Source: Bacteroidota bacterium
GTDB taxonomy: Bacteria; Bacteroidota; Bacteroidia; Chitinophagales; Chitinophagaceae
Length of the DNA: 12,651 nucleotides
Direction: 5' to 3'
Assembly: GCA_023412975.1 (NCBI GenBank)
Contig: JAEZRB010000062.1
Coordinates: 1-12,651 of the forward strand
Position 1 is the first letter of the stretch, and every line of letters begins with the position of its first letter. The notes beneath the pieces were generated by a model. That model did no database searches, was not told the origin of the DNA, and saw only the letters and a program-made list of their open reading frames with translations. Of the stretch, positions 6,419 through 12,651 are shown piece by piece. Made by a program: the position numbers and the translations under genes.

Positions 6419-8095
6419 ATGCCCATATTATTTCAATACCTGCTTAAAGTCTCAATCTGCCTGGCGATAGTGTATATCTTTTATCAACTGGTTTTACGCA
6501 GGCTTACTTTTTATAATCATAACCGATGGTACCTGTTTGGATATTCCATATTGTCCTATTTTATTGCTTTGATAAATATCGGACCTATTCTTTCTGAGAA
6601 TGCCGACGATGGATATGCTTTGCTCAAAATGATGCCCTCCCTTGATAGCCTGTCTACGGTATCAGTTTCAGCATCCGTTGCTGAGGATGGAGCAGGATGG
6701 TCAGCCTGGCACTGGCTGTCAATAGTGATGGCTGCTGGTGTGGTTTTGCTGGCTTTGCGGTTGTTCATCCAGTTAAGATCTTACCAGCGAATAAAGGCCG
6801 GTGCAAAACTGGTAAGTGAAGATGGCGTACGCTTTTACCAGGTCAATGGGAGCATCATTCCGTTTTCATTTGGGAATTCGATCTATGTCAACCAACGACT
6901 GCACACCAGCGACGAATTGAAAGAGATCATTCGTCATGAGTTTGTACATGTGAGGCAAAGGCACACCGTGGATATTATTTGGAGCGAGTTGCTTTGCATC
7001 CTTAACTGGTATAATCCTTTTGCATGGCTGATCAAAAAGGCGATGCGACAAAACCTCGAGTTTATTGCCGACAATAAAGTGATCTCAGACGGGATCGACA
7101 AGAAAAAATATCAGTACCTGCTTCTCAAAGTGATTGGCAACAATCATTTTAGCATAGCCAGTCAATTCAATTTTACATCACTAAAAAAAAGAATTATCAT
7201 GATGAATAAAATCAAAACTGCAAAAGTGCACCTGTTGAAATTTCTTTTCATACTTCCACTTCTGGCAGTTATCCTGGTTGCTTTTCGTAATGCTCCTGCA
7301 CGCCAATCACAGGATGTTCAGGCCTACGAGACGACGGATTACGAAACTTTATTTACCGCTGCGCTTTCGGACACAGTACCAGGTAAACTAAATAAACTTG
7401 AAAAAGCAAAGGCCCCGTTGCCGCCAGCCGCTCCGGATATAACAGCTCCGGTCGCCCCAGCGCGTCCACCTGCGGCGGTAGAAACTACATCATCTGATGT
7501 GGCTCCCGCCAGGCCGCCTGTGCCTGCGGGAACTATATCACCCGTTACCCCGGCCCAGCCTCCAGCCCCCGTGAAAACTACACGCCCGGTCATAAATATC
7601 GTGCAAAGAGTATCCATGGATACCAGTGAAAAGCCACTTATTATTGTGGCTGGAGAAGAATGGCCATCTCACCTGGATATAAACCTAATCGATGCGAGCA
7701 GGATTAATAAGTTGGAAGTCTTAAAGGGTGAGTCTGCCACCAGTAAATATGGTAATAAAGGAAAGAATGGCGTGATATTGATCGATATAAAGCCCGGCGG
7801 CACAGAGATGAAGGTGCGATCGGGGGTTGAATTATCACAACCTGTATTTTATCTCAACGGGAAAAAGGTTACCCGCCAGGCCATCGAACTAATCGATCCT
7901 GTGAAGATCAAATCCGTTGATGTGCTGAAAGGAGAAAAAGCTGTAGACAAATACGGTGACGAAGGCAAAAATGGGGTGATCGAGATCGCGATACCCCAAC
8001 CTGCTGGAACTATCAGGCAGGTGAAGAAGCCAGTGACACATGCCTGGGATATTCAGAAAATCGTGGAGAGCGGGAAGAAAAAAGATAATTGTTAG
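6419..8095 (+). CDS. M56 (BlaR1-like) membrane metallopeptidase with two TonB-plug-like C-terminal repeats
   Basis: 558 residues. Predicted membrane helices lie at ~5-25, ~38-56, ~97-118 and ~272-290. The cytoplasm-facing zinc protease carries HEFVH (173-177) with the third ligand likely E214 in NLEFIAD, as in BlaR1/MecR1. A proline-rich linker with repeated APARPP (~333-390) follows, then two copies of a plug-like motif: LEVLKGESATSKYGNKGKNG (432-451) and VDVLKGEKAVDKYGDEGKNG (500-519). These resemble the EVLKGPSAAALYG-ANGV signature of SusC/TonB-receptor plug domains. There is no penicillin-binding sensor domain, so beta-lactam sensing is not supported. Expected role: signal-triggered proteolysis that relieves BlaI repression. 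Ends in a strong terminator 60 bp downstream. Start ATG 6419 precedes the first helix closely; no SD is seen. Confidence 0.92.
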   Translation: MPILFQYLLKVSICLAIVYIFYQLVLRRLTFYNHNRWYLFGYSILSYFIALINIGPILSENADDGYALLKMMPSLDSLSTVSVSASVAEDGAGWSAWHWLSIVMAAGVVLLALRLFIQLRSYQRIKAGAKLVSEDGVRFYQVNGSIIPFSFGNSIYVNQRLHTSDELKEIIRHEFVHVRQRHTVDIIWSELLCILNWYNPFAWLIKKAMRQNLEFIADNKVISDGIDKKKYQYLLLKVIGNNHFSIASQFNFTSLKKRIIMMNKIKTAKVHLLKFLFILPLLAVILVAFRNAPARQSQDVQAYETTDYETLFTAALSDTVPGKLNKLEKAKAPLPPAAPDITAPVAPARPPAAVETTSSDVAPARPPVPAGTISPVTPAQPPAPVKTTRPVINIVQRVSMDTSEKPLIIVAGEEWPSHLDINLIDASRINKLEVLKGESATSKYGNKGKNGVILIDIKPGGTEMKVRSGVELSQPVFYLNGKKVTRQAIELIDPVKIKSVDVLKGEKAVDKYGDEGKNGVIEIAIPQPAGTIRQVKKPVTHAWDIQKIVESGKKKDNC

Positions 8096-8120
8096 CCTTA
8101 CAAATGTTTGGGTTCTGGCC

Positions 8121-8144
8121 GGGAAGAAGGGAAGGCGGGAAGGA
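8121..8144. repeat. Three 8-bp GGGAAGNN repeats
   Basis: GGGAAG begins at 8121, 8129 and 8137, an exact 8-bp period. The block sits between the M56 stop codon and its terminator. A related GGCGGGAAG string occurs in the accC terminator stem. No function is apparent. Confidence 0.6.
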
Positions 8145-8154
8145 TTAGTTTTTT

Positions 8155-8198
8155 AATGATACAAGCCCAACAGAATTTTCTGTTGGGCTTGTATCATT
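8155..8198 (+). terminator. Long perfect-hairpin terminator after M56 gene
   Basis: AATGATACAAGCCCAACAGAA (8155-8175 region) pairs perfectly over 21 bp with 8178-8198, leaving a 2-nt centre, and is followed by T residues. A T run (8149-8154) also precedes the stem. It should end the blaI-M56 transcript and insulate efp. Confidence 0.85.
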
Positions 8199-8229
8199 TT
8201 ATACGGATTTTCCGTTTCACCTTGTTTAC

Positions 8230-8328
8230 CTCTGTGCCCTCCGTGTCCTGATTTTGGTCACGGAGGGCTCGAATTATGGCACGAGGAGCACAGAGTTTTT
8301 CATTCGTGAAATTCGTGCAATTCGTGGC
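8230..8328. repeat. Second CGTG repeat block with nested inverted repeats, upstream of efp
   Basis: CGTG/TGTG occurs at 8233 and 8242 (9 apart) and TTCGTG units have CGTG at 8305, 8314 and 8323 (9 apart). GCCCTCCGTG (8236-8245) is the exact reverse complement of CACGGAGGGC (8259-8268), and CTCTGTGC (8230-8237) of GCACAGAG (8288-8295), giving nested stems. It resembles the 4149-4272 block in base motif but uses constant 9-bp spacing. Its right end abuts the efp -7 box. Confidence 0.65.
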
Positions 8329-8338
8329 TCCCATTCCC

Positions 8339-8346
8339 TATCTTTG
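8339..8346 (+). promoter_or_regulatory. Predicted efp promoter -7 element (TATCTTTG)
   Basis: A full match to TAnnTTTG, about 70 bp before the efp ATG. No TTTG lies 19 bp upstream; that position falls inside the TTCGTG repeats, so the -33 box is either weak or replaced by the repeat. Confidence 0.6.
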
Positions 8347-8415
8347 CCGCCTCAAAAAAGATTTATCACTAGCTTATGGCTCGCAGCTCGCGGCTATCAG
8401 CTCAAAGCTAAATGT

Positions 8416-8979
8416 ATGGCAACAACAGCAGACATCAGCCGTGGCCTTATCATCAAACTGGATGGCAGTTTGTATTCCGTCGTGGAATTTGGAGAAAATA
8501 AGACAGCCCGTGCGGCAGCGAAGGTATGGGCCAAACTGAAAGGTGTTGACAACAACCGGTCGATCGAAAAAACCTGGAACTCAGGTGATGTGATACACCC
8601 CGTTCGCGTAGAAAGAAAGGACTACCAATTCCTGTATAAAGATGATACGGGGTATAATTTCATGGATAATGAAACCTTTGAACAGGTAGCCGTACAGGAG
8701 AACCTGGTAGACGCACCGCAATTTCTAAAAGAGGGACAAACAGTCTCGCTCCTGATAAATACAGAAACAGAATTGCCCATGAGTGTGGAACTGCCCGATA
8801 AGATCGCTGTTCTGGTGACATACACAGAACCAGGTCTGAGAGGCGATACCGCTACCCGCACCCTTAAGCCCGCCACCATAGAAACAGGGGCTACGGTGAA
8901 TGTACCCTTATTCGTGAACGAAGGGGAAATGATTCGTATCAACACCAAGACCGGTGAATACCTGGAAAGAGTAAAATAA
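8416..8979 (+). CDS. efp: Elongation factor P with non-canonical KTARA loop
   Basis: 187 residues, normal for EF-P (E. coli 188). EF-P enters the ribosomal E site and helps form bonds at consecutive prolines. Domain I begins with ATTADISRGLIIKLDG. Family marks further on are NFMDNETFEQ (~82-91), DTATRTLKPATIETGATVNVP and the C-terminal GEYLERVK. The loop that reads KPGKG in E. coli, with modified K34, aligns here without gaps as KTARA (29-33), putting R32 at the modified position and losing both glycines and the proline. The start is set by MATTADIS at 8416; the in-frame extension upstream from 8254 runs through repeats and the promoter. No epmA/epmB or earP modification gene is in the window. 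It is monocistronic, with terminators on both sides. Confidence 0.95.
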   Translation: MATTADISRGLIIKLDGSLYSVVEFGENKTARAAAKVWAKLKGVDNNRSIEKTWNSGDVIHPVRVERKDYQFLYKDDTGYNFMDNETFEQVAVQENLVDAPQFLKEGQTVSLLINTETELPMSVELPDKIAVLVTYTEPGLRGDTATRTLKPATIETGATVNVPLFVNEGEMIRINTKTGEYLERVK

Positions 8980-8999
8980 CCCTTACGTCCTTTTATAGC

Positions 9000-9036
9000 A
9001 AAATGGCCCAAATTCCCCTGATTTTGGGCCATTTTT
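9000..9036 (+). terminator. efp intrinsic terminator
   Basis: AAAATGGCCCAAA (9000-9012) pairs over 13 bp with TTTGGGCCATTTT (9023-9035) around a 10-nt loop and continues into T9036. It lies 20 bp after the efp stop. A 12-bp palindrome TTTTGGCCAAAA at 9054-9065, flanked by GCCG and CGGC, follows immediately and may form a second hairpin. Confidence 0.8.
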
Positions 9037-9077
9037 GGTCAAAAACCGCCGGATTTTGGCCAAAACGGCTAAAATTC

Positions 9078-9109
9078 TTGATAATCTGAATTCGATTTCC
9101 TTACCTTAG
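9078..9109 (+). promoter_or_regulatory. Predicted accB promoter
   Basis: TTG at 9078-9080 and TACCTTAG at 9102-9109 (seven of eight bases of TAnnTTTG), 21 bp apart. This would start transcription near 9115 with a ~40-nt A/T-rich leader before the accB ATG. Confidence 0.45.
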
Positions 9110-9155
9110 CCGTCCATTTCCGTCATAAACTAAACTGTCTATTAAATTGAAAAAC

Positions 9156-9650
9156 ATGGACTTCAAACAAATCCAGGAATTGATCAAAATGGTCAATAAA
9201 TCAAACATTGGTGAATTGACCATTGAGCAAAAGGATTTTAAAGTGACCATAAAACAAAAGGAAGAACATATCACCCAGGTTTTATCGGGTCCGTCAGGTA
9301 GCGCTTTTAATGCGCCTGCCCAGGTAGCGGCACCGCCACAGCCCATATCATTACCACCTGCTCCGGCTGGCGAAAAGACTAAATCCGCTGCCGAGACGCC
9401 CGCCTCCAACCTGGTTACCATCAAAAGCCCCATGATCGGTACCTTCTACCGCAAATCAGCACCCGACAAACCCAACTTTGTAGAACCGGGAGATGAGGTT
9501 TCAAAAGGAAAAGTGGTTTGCATCATTGAAGCCATGAAACTTTTCAATGAAATTGAAAGTGAAGTAAGTGGAAAGATCGTGAAGGTTTTGGTTGAGGATG
9601 CTTCTCCGGTTGAATATGATCAGCCGTTGTTCCTGGTAGAACCGATTTAA
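9156..9650 (+). CDS. accB: Biotin carboxyl carrier protein of acetyl-CoA carboxylase
   Basis: 164 residues from ATG at 9156 (a TTG at 9147 would add three). It carries CO2 on biotin between biotin carboxylase and carboxyltransferase in the first step of fatty-acid synthesis. The N-terminal helix DFKQIQELIKMVNKSNI and the strand pair LTIEQKDFKVTIKQKE are typical of bacterial BCCP. A Pro/Ala-rich linker (~52-85) follows. The C-terminal biotinyl domain (~87-164) has SPMIGTFYRK and the biotinylation site EAMK, with K128 as acceptor. The thumb region seen in E. coli BCCP is represented by SAPDKPNFVEPGD. It is followed by accC after a 125-bp repeat-filled gap in the same direction. Confidence 0.96.
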   Translation: MDFKQIQELIKMVNKSNIGELTIEQKDFKVTIKQKEEHITQVLSGPSGSAFNAPAQVAAPPQPISLPPAPAGEKTKSAAETPASNLVTIKSPMIGTFYRKSAPDKPNFVEPGDEVSKGKVVCIIEAMKLFNEIESEVSGKIVKVLVEDASPVEYDQPLFLVEPI

Positions 9651-9769
9651 TTTGAAAATGAGTCAATTTGAAAACTTGAGTTTAGAAATTCATTTTTCAA
9701 TTGACATCCTGAATTTATTTTCAAATCAACACATTTTCCCGCGAGGTCCTGCGGACAAATTTTCAAATT
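9649..9769. repeat. Inverted TTTGAAAA repeats filling the accB-accC gap
   Basis: AATTTGAAAAT (9649-9659) and its exact complement ATTTTCAAATT (9759-9769) bound the gap. Inside are GTCAATTTGAAAA (9662-9674), a near-complement TTTTTCAATTGAC (9693-9705) and ATTTTCAAAT (9717-9726). Two forward copies are thus followed by inverted ones, so the RNA could fold into a long A/U-rich structure. The first copy overlaps the accB stop codon. The same 11-mer occurs at 4056-4066, showing it is dispersed. A GC patch with GTCC-TGC-GGAC lies at 9745-9755. Confidence 0.7.
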
Positions 9770-9775
9770 AACTTA

Positions 9776-11113
9776 ATGTTTAAAAAAATATTAATCGCAA
9801 ACAGGGGTGAAATTGCCCTTCGTGTTCTGAGAACCTGTCGCGAAATGGGTATTAAGACAGTGGCGGTTTATTCAACTGCCGATCGCGACAGTCTTCATGT
9901 AAAATTTGCCGATGAAGCGGTGTGTATCGGTAAGCCCCAAAGCACCGACTCTTACCTGAATATGGCACACCTGATGGCGGCGGTGGAAATTACTAACGCC
10001 GATGCCATTCACCCGGGCTACGGATTTTTAGCTGAGAACGCAAAATTCTCCGGCATATGCAATGACCATGGGATAAAATTTATTGGCCCTACGCCTGAAA
10101 TGATCAACCGCATGGGCGATAAAATAACCGCCAAAGAAACCATGATAAAAGCCGGTGTACCGGTTGTTCCAGGTGGGGAAGGTCTGTTGCAAAGCCTCGA
10201 TGAAGCGAAAGGCCTGGCAAGAGATATGGGTTACCCCGTTATTTTGAAAGCTACCGCCGGAGGTGGCGGTAAGGGCATGCGCATCGTGTGGGAAGATTCC
10301 GAAATGGAAAAAGCTTATGACACGGCAAAGGCAGAAGCCGCAGCATCTTTTAAAAATGACGGGATCTACATGGAGAAATATGTTGAAGAACCCCGTCATA
10401 TCGAGATACAGGTTGCAGGAGACCAATACGGTAATGTGTGCCATATGAGCGAGCGGGATTGTTCGATCCAGCGCAGACACCAGAAATTGGTTGAAGAATC
10501 TCCTTCGCCATTCATGACCGACGATCTTAGGCAGAAAATGGGCGAAGCCGCCAAGAAAGCGGCGGAGGCTATTAACTATGAAAGCGTCGGTACCATCGAA
10601 TTCCTGGTTGATAAGCATCGCAACTTCTACTTCATGGAAATGAATACACGTATCCAGGTAGAGCATTGCGTGACCGAGGAAGTGATAAATTTTGACCTGA
10701 TCAAAGAGCAAATTAAAATTGCAGCAGGCGAAAGAATCTCCGGCAAGGATTATATTCCGGAAATGCATTCGATCGAATGCCGTATTAATGCCGAGGATCC
10801 CGAGAATGATTTTCGTCCTTCACCCGGCCGTATCACCACTTTACACCAGCCCGGCGGGCATGGGGTGCGTGTTGACAGCCATGTATACGCGGGTTATACC
10901 ATTCCTCCATACTACGATTCCATGATCGGTAAACTGATCACAATCGCCCGGACAAGAAACGAAGCGATCGATACGATGTACCGTGCATTAAGTGAATATG
11001 TAATTGAAGGTGTGAAGACCACGATACCATTTCACCTGCAATTAATGCAGGACGAACGTTTCCGCTCAGGAGATTTCAATACCAAATTTTTAGAGTCGTT
11101 TCAAATGAAATAA
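9776..11113 (+). CDS. accC: Biotin carboxylase subunit of acetyl-CoA carboxylase
   Basis: 445 residues, the normal length (E. coli 449). It carboxylates biotin on AccB using ATP and bicarbonate. Visible are the N-terminal biotin-carboxylase fold (KILIANRGEIALRV, 4-17; HPGYGFLAEN, 79-88), the ATP-grasp lysine K158 and glycine loop AGGGGKGMR (161-169), E275, the metal/catalytic stretch EMNTRIQVEH (288-297), and IECRINAEDP with R336. Most family members have Pro after that histidine; here it is Cys298. No carboxyltransferase or biotinyl domain is fused, which favours the ACC subunit over pyruvate or propionyl-CoA carboxylase, as does the adjacent accB. The ATG at 9776 is fixed by the fold's first strand. 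It is probably cotranscribed with accB and ends at the terminator at 11154-11206. Confidence 0.96.
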   Translation: MFKKILIANRGEIALRVLRTCREMGIKTVAVYSTADRDSLHVKFADEAVCIGKPQSTDSYLNMAHLMAAVEITNADAIHPGYGFLAENAKFSGICNDHGIKFIGPTPEMINRMGDKITAKETMIKAGVPVVPGGEGLLQSLDEAKGLARDMGYPVILKATAGGGGKGMRIVWEDSEMEKAYDTAKAEAAASFKNDGIYMEKYVEEPRHIEIQVAGDQYGNVCHMSERDCSIQRRHQKLVEESPSPFMTDDLRQKMGEAAKKAAEAINYESVGTIEFLVDKHRNFYFMEMNTRIQVEHCVTEEVINFDLIKEQIKIAAGERISGKDYIPEMHSIECRINAEDPENDFRPSPGRITTLHQPGGHGVRVDSHVYAGYTIPPYYDSMIGKLITIARTRNEAIDTMYRALSEYVIEGVKTTIPFHLQLMQDERFRSGDFNTKFLESFQMK

Positions 11114-11153
11114 CAAATACCTGTTGACGTAGTAGCAGGTAAACATTTTCGGG

Positions 11154-11206
11154 GAGGGCGGGAAGTTAGGATAAATATAAATTTTCCGGCTTCCCGTCCT
11201 CTTTTT
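11154..11206 (+). terminator. accBC intrinsic terminator
   Basis: GAGGGCGGGAAG (11154-11165) pairs with CTTCCCGTCCTC (11190-11201) over 12 positions with one G-U pair, around a 24-nt A/T-rich loop, then TTTTT (11202-11206). It lies about 40 bp after the accC stop. The long loop is unusual but the stem and T-tract are good. Confidence 0.75.
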
Positions 11207-11231
11207 CATCATTCCTCTGGACGAGCTGGTT

Positions 11232-11239
11232 TATATTTG
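11232..11239 (+). promoter_or_regulatory. Predicted dipeptidase promoter -7 element (TATATTTG)
   Basis: A full match to TAnnTTTG, 40 bp before the ATG at 11280. The -33 position would fall just after the accC terminator and lacks a clear TTTG. Confidence 0.5.
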
Positions 11240-11279
11240 GAAAACCTGGAACAGTTATCAAAGATGTCAAAATTTTTTT

Positions 11280-12467
11280 ATGATTAGAAGATTTCTTTTC
11301 TCCGCAGCCGTGTTTAGTTGCATGTACGTATCTGCGCAATCCTATCAAAAGCTCCACCAGAAAGCTATTGTAGTTGATACACACAATGATGTACTCTCTT
11401 CAGCTGTGCTGGATGGTAAAGATATTTCAAACAGGATCCCCGAAGGCCATAGTGACCTGGTGAGGTTCAAGGAAGGTGGGGTGGACCTGCAGTTTTTCTC
11501 CGTATACACGGGTCCTGAACCCCGTAACAAAGAGGGCACTTATAAAGATGCCAACGAAGAAATCGATTCACTCCAAAGTATTGCGGCTCGCAACCCCGAC
11601 AGGATGGTGCTTGCAAAAACTGTGGCAGAAATTAAACAAGGTTTACGTAAGAAAAAGCTGGTGGGATTGATTGGTGTCGAGGGCGGCCATATGATAGAGG
11701 ACGATATTCAAAAACTGGAAGCACTCCATGCGCGGGGCATGCGATATCTCACGTTGACCTGGAACAACAGTACTTCATGGGCCAGCAGTGCCATGGATGA
11801 ATCTGGAAGTTCTTCTCATGTTTTAGCGCATAAAGGCTTAAATGATTTTGGTCGCCAGGTTGTAAAGCGTATGAACGATCTCGGCGTGATCGTCGATCTT
11901 TCTCATACAGGCGAACAAACTTTTTACGATGCACTGGCCGTTACCACCAAACCCGTTTTGTTATCACACAGTTCGGTTTGGAATATTTGCCCAGTATTTC
12001 GCAATGTAAAAGATGGCCAGCTCCGTGCTTTAGCAAAAAATGGCGGGGTGATCTGTATAAACTTCTATTCAGGGTTTATCAGCAAACCTTATCATGAGCG
12101 GTCAGAATGGTTAGGTGGACCGGGCAGAAAAGCGGTACAGGATTCATTATTCAGCATCACCAAAGATTCTGTTGAAATGAGGAAAAAGTGGAGGGAGTAT
12201 TTCAGGGCTGAATTAAGTAAGGTACGTCCAACGATCGATGACCTTGTCGATCACATCGACTATGTCGTTAAACTAATTGGTGATGATTATGTCGGTATTG
12301 GGGCTGATTATGATGGTGTTAGTTCACTCCCCCTGGGAATGGAAGATGTGACCACCTATCCAAAAATAACGGAGGCTTTATTAAAAAGAGGTTACTCCAA
12401 AAAGTCCATCAAAAAAATCCTCGGTGGTAATGTAATGCGGGTGATTGAAGCGAATTTTAGGGATTAG
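11280..12467 (+). CDS. Secreted M19 (membrane dipeptidase-like) zinc dipeptidase
   Basis: 395 residues. Residues 1-19 are a Sec signal peptide (cleavage likely at VSA-Q), so the enzyme works in the periplasm or outside. Metal and catalytic residues of the renal dipeptidase family are all present: DTHNDV (H35, D37), GVEGGH (E134 bridging the two zincs), VDLSHT (H209), LLSHSS (H230) and GADYDG (D343). RNVKDGQLRALAKNGGV following H230 is also typical. Family members hydrolyse dipeptides, including some D-amino-acid and dehydropeptide substrates, so peptide scavenging or peptidoglycan peptide turnover are possible; which one applies cannot be told from sequence. C14 does not sit in a convincing lipobox. 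It is monocistronic, with its own predicted promoter; no hairpin terminator is seen after the stop. Confidence 0.93.
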   Translation: MIRRFLFSAAVFSCMYVSAQSYQKLHQKAIVVDTHNDVLSSAVLDGKDISNRIPEGHSDLVRFKEGGVDLQFFSVYTGPEPRNKEGTYKDANEEIDSLQSIAARNPDRMVLAKTVAEIKQGLRKKKLVGLIGVEGGHMIEDDIQKLEALHARGMRYLTLTWNNSTSWASSAMDESGSSSHVLAHKGLNDFGRQVVKRMNDLGVIVDLSHTGEQTFYDALAVTTKPVLLSHSSVWNICPVFRNVKDGQLRALAKNGGVICINFYSGFISKPYHERSEWLGGPGRKAVQDSLFSITKDSVEMRKKWREYFRAELSKVRPTIDDLVDHIDYVVKLIGDDYVGIGADYDGVSSLPLGMEDVTTYPKITEALLKRGYSKKSIKKILGGNVMRVIEANFRD

Positions 12468-12651
12468 TAATTGGTAATCATTGCTGTCCGGAATAAAATC
12501 TTGAATAGTTGTCAGAACCTTTGACCCGCGCGGCATCTATGACTTTTACATTTACAGGGGCTTTGCTTTATTTTTCCTGGAGACTCTTACTTTTGCTGGC
12601 CGTAGTTGAAATGTATCGATGTGTCAGGATACCACAGCGCACACTGCGGAC
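12468..12651. other. Unassigned right edge
   Basis: No gene can be named in these 184 bp. A plus-strand frame opens at ATG 12539 and runs off the window, reading a hydrophobic segment (ALLYFSWRLLLLLAVV) that could begin a membrane protein. A TAG closes the same frame at 12506-12508, and AACCTTTG (12516-12523) is a near match to the -7 element. Two minus-strand frames also enter from the right and stop at 12587 (ending HFNYGQQK) and 12568. Which strand is coding cannot be decided here. Confidence 0.3.

Noticed and set aside
7339..7617. Minus-strand open frame of 92 codons inside the M56 gene
   Set aside because: It is the antisense reading of the Pro/Ala-rich linker and has a repetitive Gly/Ala composition; no independent support.
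6023..8095. blaI/M56 pair as a beta-lactam resistance operon
   Set aside because: No beta-lactamase or PBP gene is nearby and the M56 protein has no penicillin-binding sensor domain; only the repressor/protease logic is supported.
8254..8415. N-terminal extension of EF-P
   Set aside because: EF-P family proteins begin at the equivalent of residue 8416; the extension runs through repeats and a perfect -7 promoter box.
10028..10768. Minus-strand open frame of 246 codons inside accC
   Set aside because: It is fully antisense to a highly conserved gene, and the reading is an artefact of accC codon use.
12485..12651. Insertion-sequence end at the right edge, suggested by GTCCGG near 12486 and GCGGAC at the window end
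   Set aside because: No transposase, no confirmed terminal inverted pair and no target duplication are visible; the match is too short to support an element.

Overview
The window looks like chromosomal DNA from a member of the Bacteroidota, most likely Chitinophagales/Chitinophagaceae. Three signs support this. One secreted enzyme ends in a type IX secretion (T9SS) sorting domain. Start codons lack Shine-Dalgarno sequences and are preceded by A/T-rich leaders. Several genes have the Bacteroidota -7 element TAnnTTTG upstream (upstream of efp, mdh and the dipeptidase, with near matches at accB and blaI). The genus is inference. Nothing points to a plasmid, prophage or genomic island; gene content is mostly housekeeping with accessory intergenic repeats.

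Layout, left to right. On the minus strand, a 3'-truncated DEDDh exonuclease fused to a GIY-YIG nuclease (1-1164) is divergent from a free-standing RlmK-type 23S rRNA methyltransferase (1246-2172). Three minus-strand genes follow: a secreted PQQ-type glucose/sorbosone dehydrogenase with a T9SS tail (2203-3885), an LDH-like malate dehydrogenase (4300-5229) and an exported thioredoxin-fold protein (5335-5832). The 414-bp gap between the dehydrogenase and mdh is packed with short repeats. On the plus strand, a BlaI-type repressor and an M56 (BlaR1-like) membrane metallopeptidase (6023-8095) form a two-gene sensor unit whose promoter carries two matching dyads. A 21-bp perfect hairpin terminator and a second repeat block precede efp (8416-8979). 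The acetyl-CoA carboxylase genes accB and accC (9156-11113) and a secreted M19 dipeptidase (11280-12467) complete the window. The last 184 bp are unassigned.

How the genes work together. BlaI/M56 is a protease-relieved repression circuit, and its operators suggest tight autoregulation. AccB and AccC are the biotin carrier and biotin carboxylase of fatty-acid synthesis. The other genes appear to be independent neighbours: central metabolism (mdh), translation (efp, rlmK), DNA repair (exonuclease/GIY-YIG) and the cell envelope (dehydrogenase, thioredoxin-like protein, dipeptidase).

The items most worth a second look are these: an EF-P whose normally KPGKG loop reads KTARA with Arg at the modified position; an M56 sensor that ends in two SusC-plug-like repeats instead of a beta-lactam sensor; paired BlaI-type operators overlapping a predicted promoter; a phased CGTG repeat with 9/11/9 spacing in two copies 78 bp apart; and inverted TTTGAAAA repeats filling the accB-accC gap. 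I found no clearly new multi-gene system.
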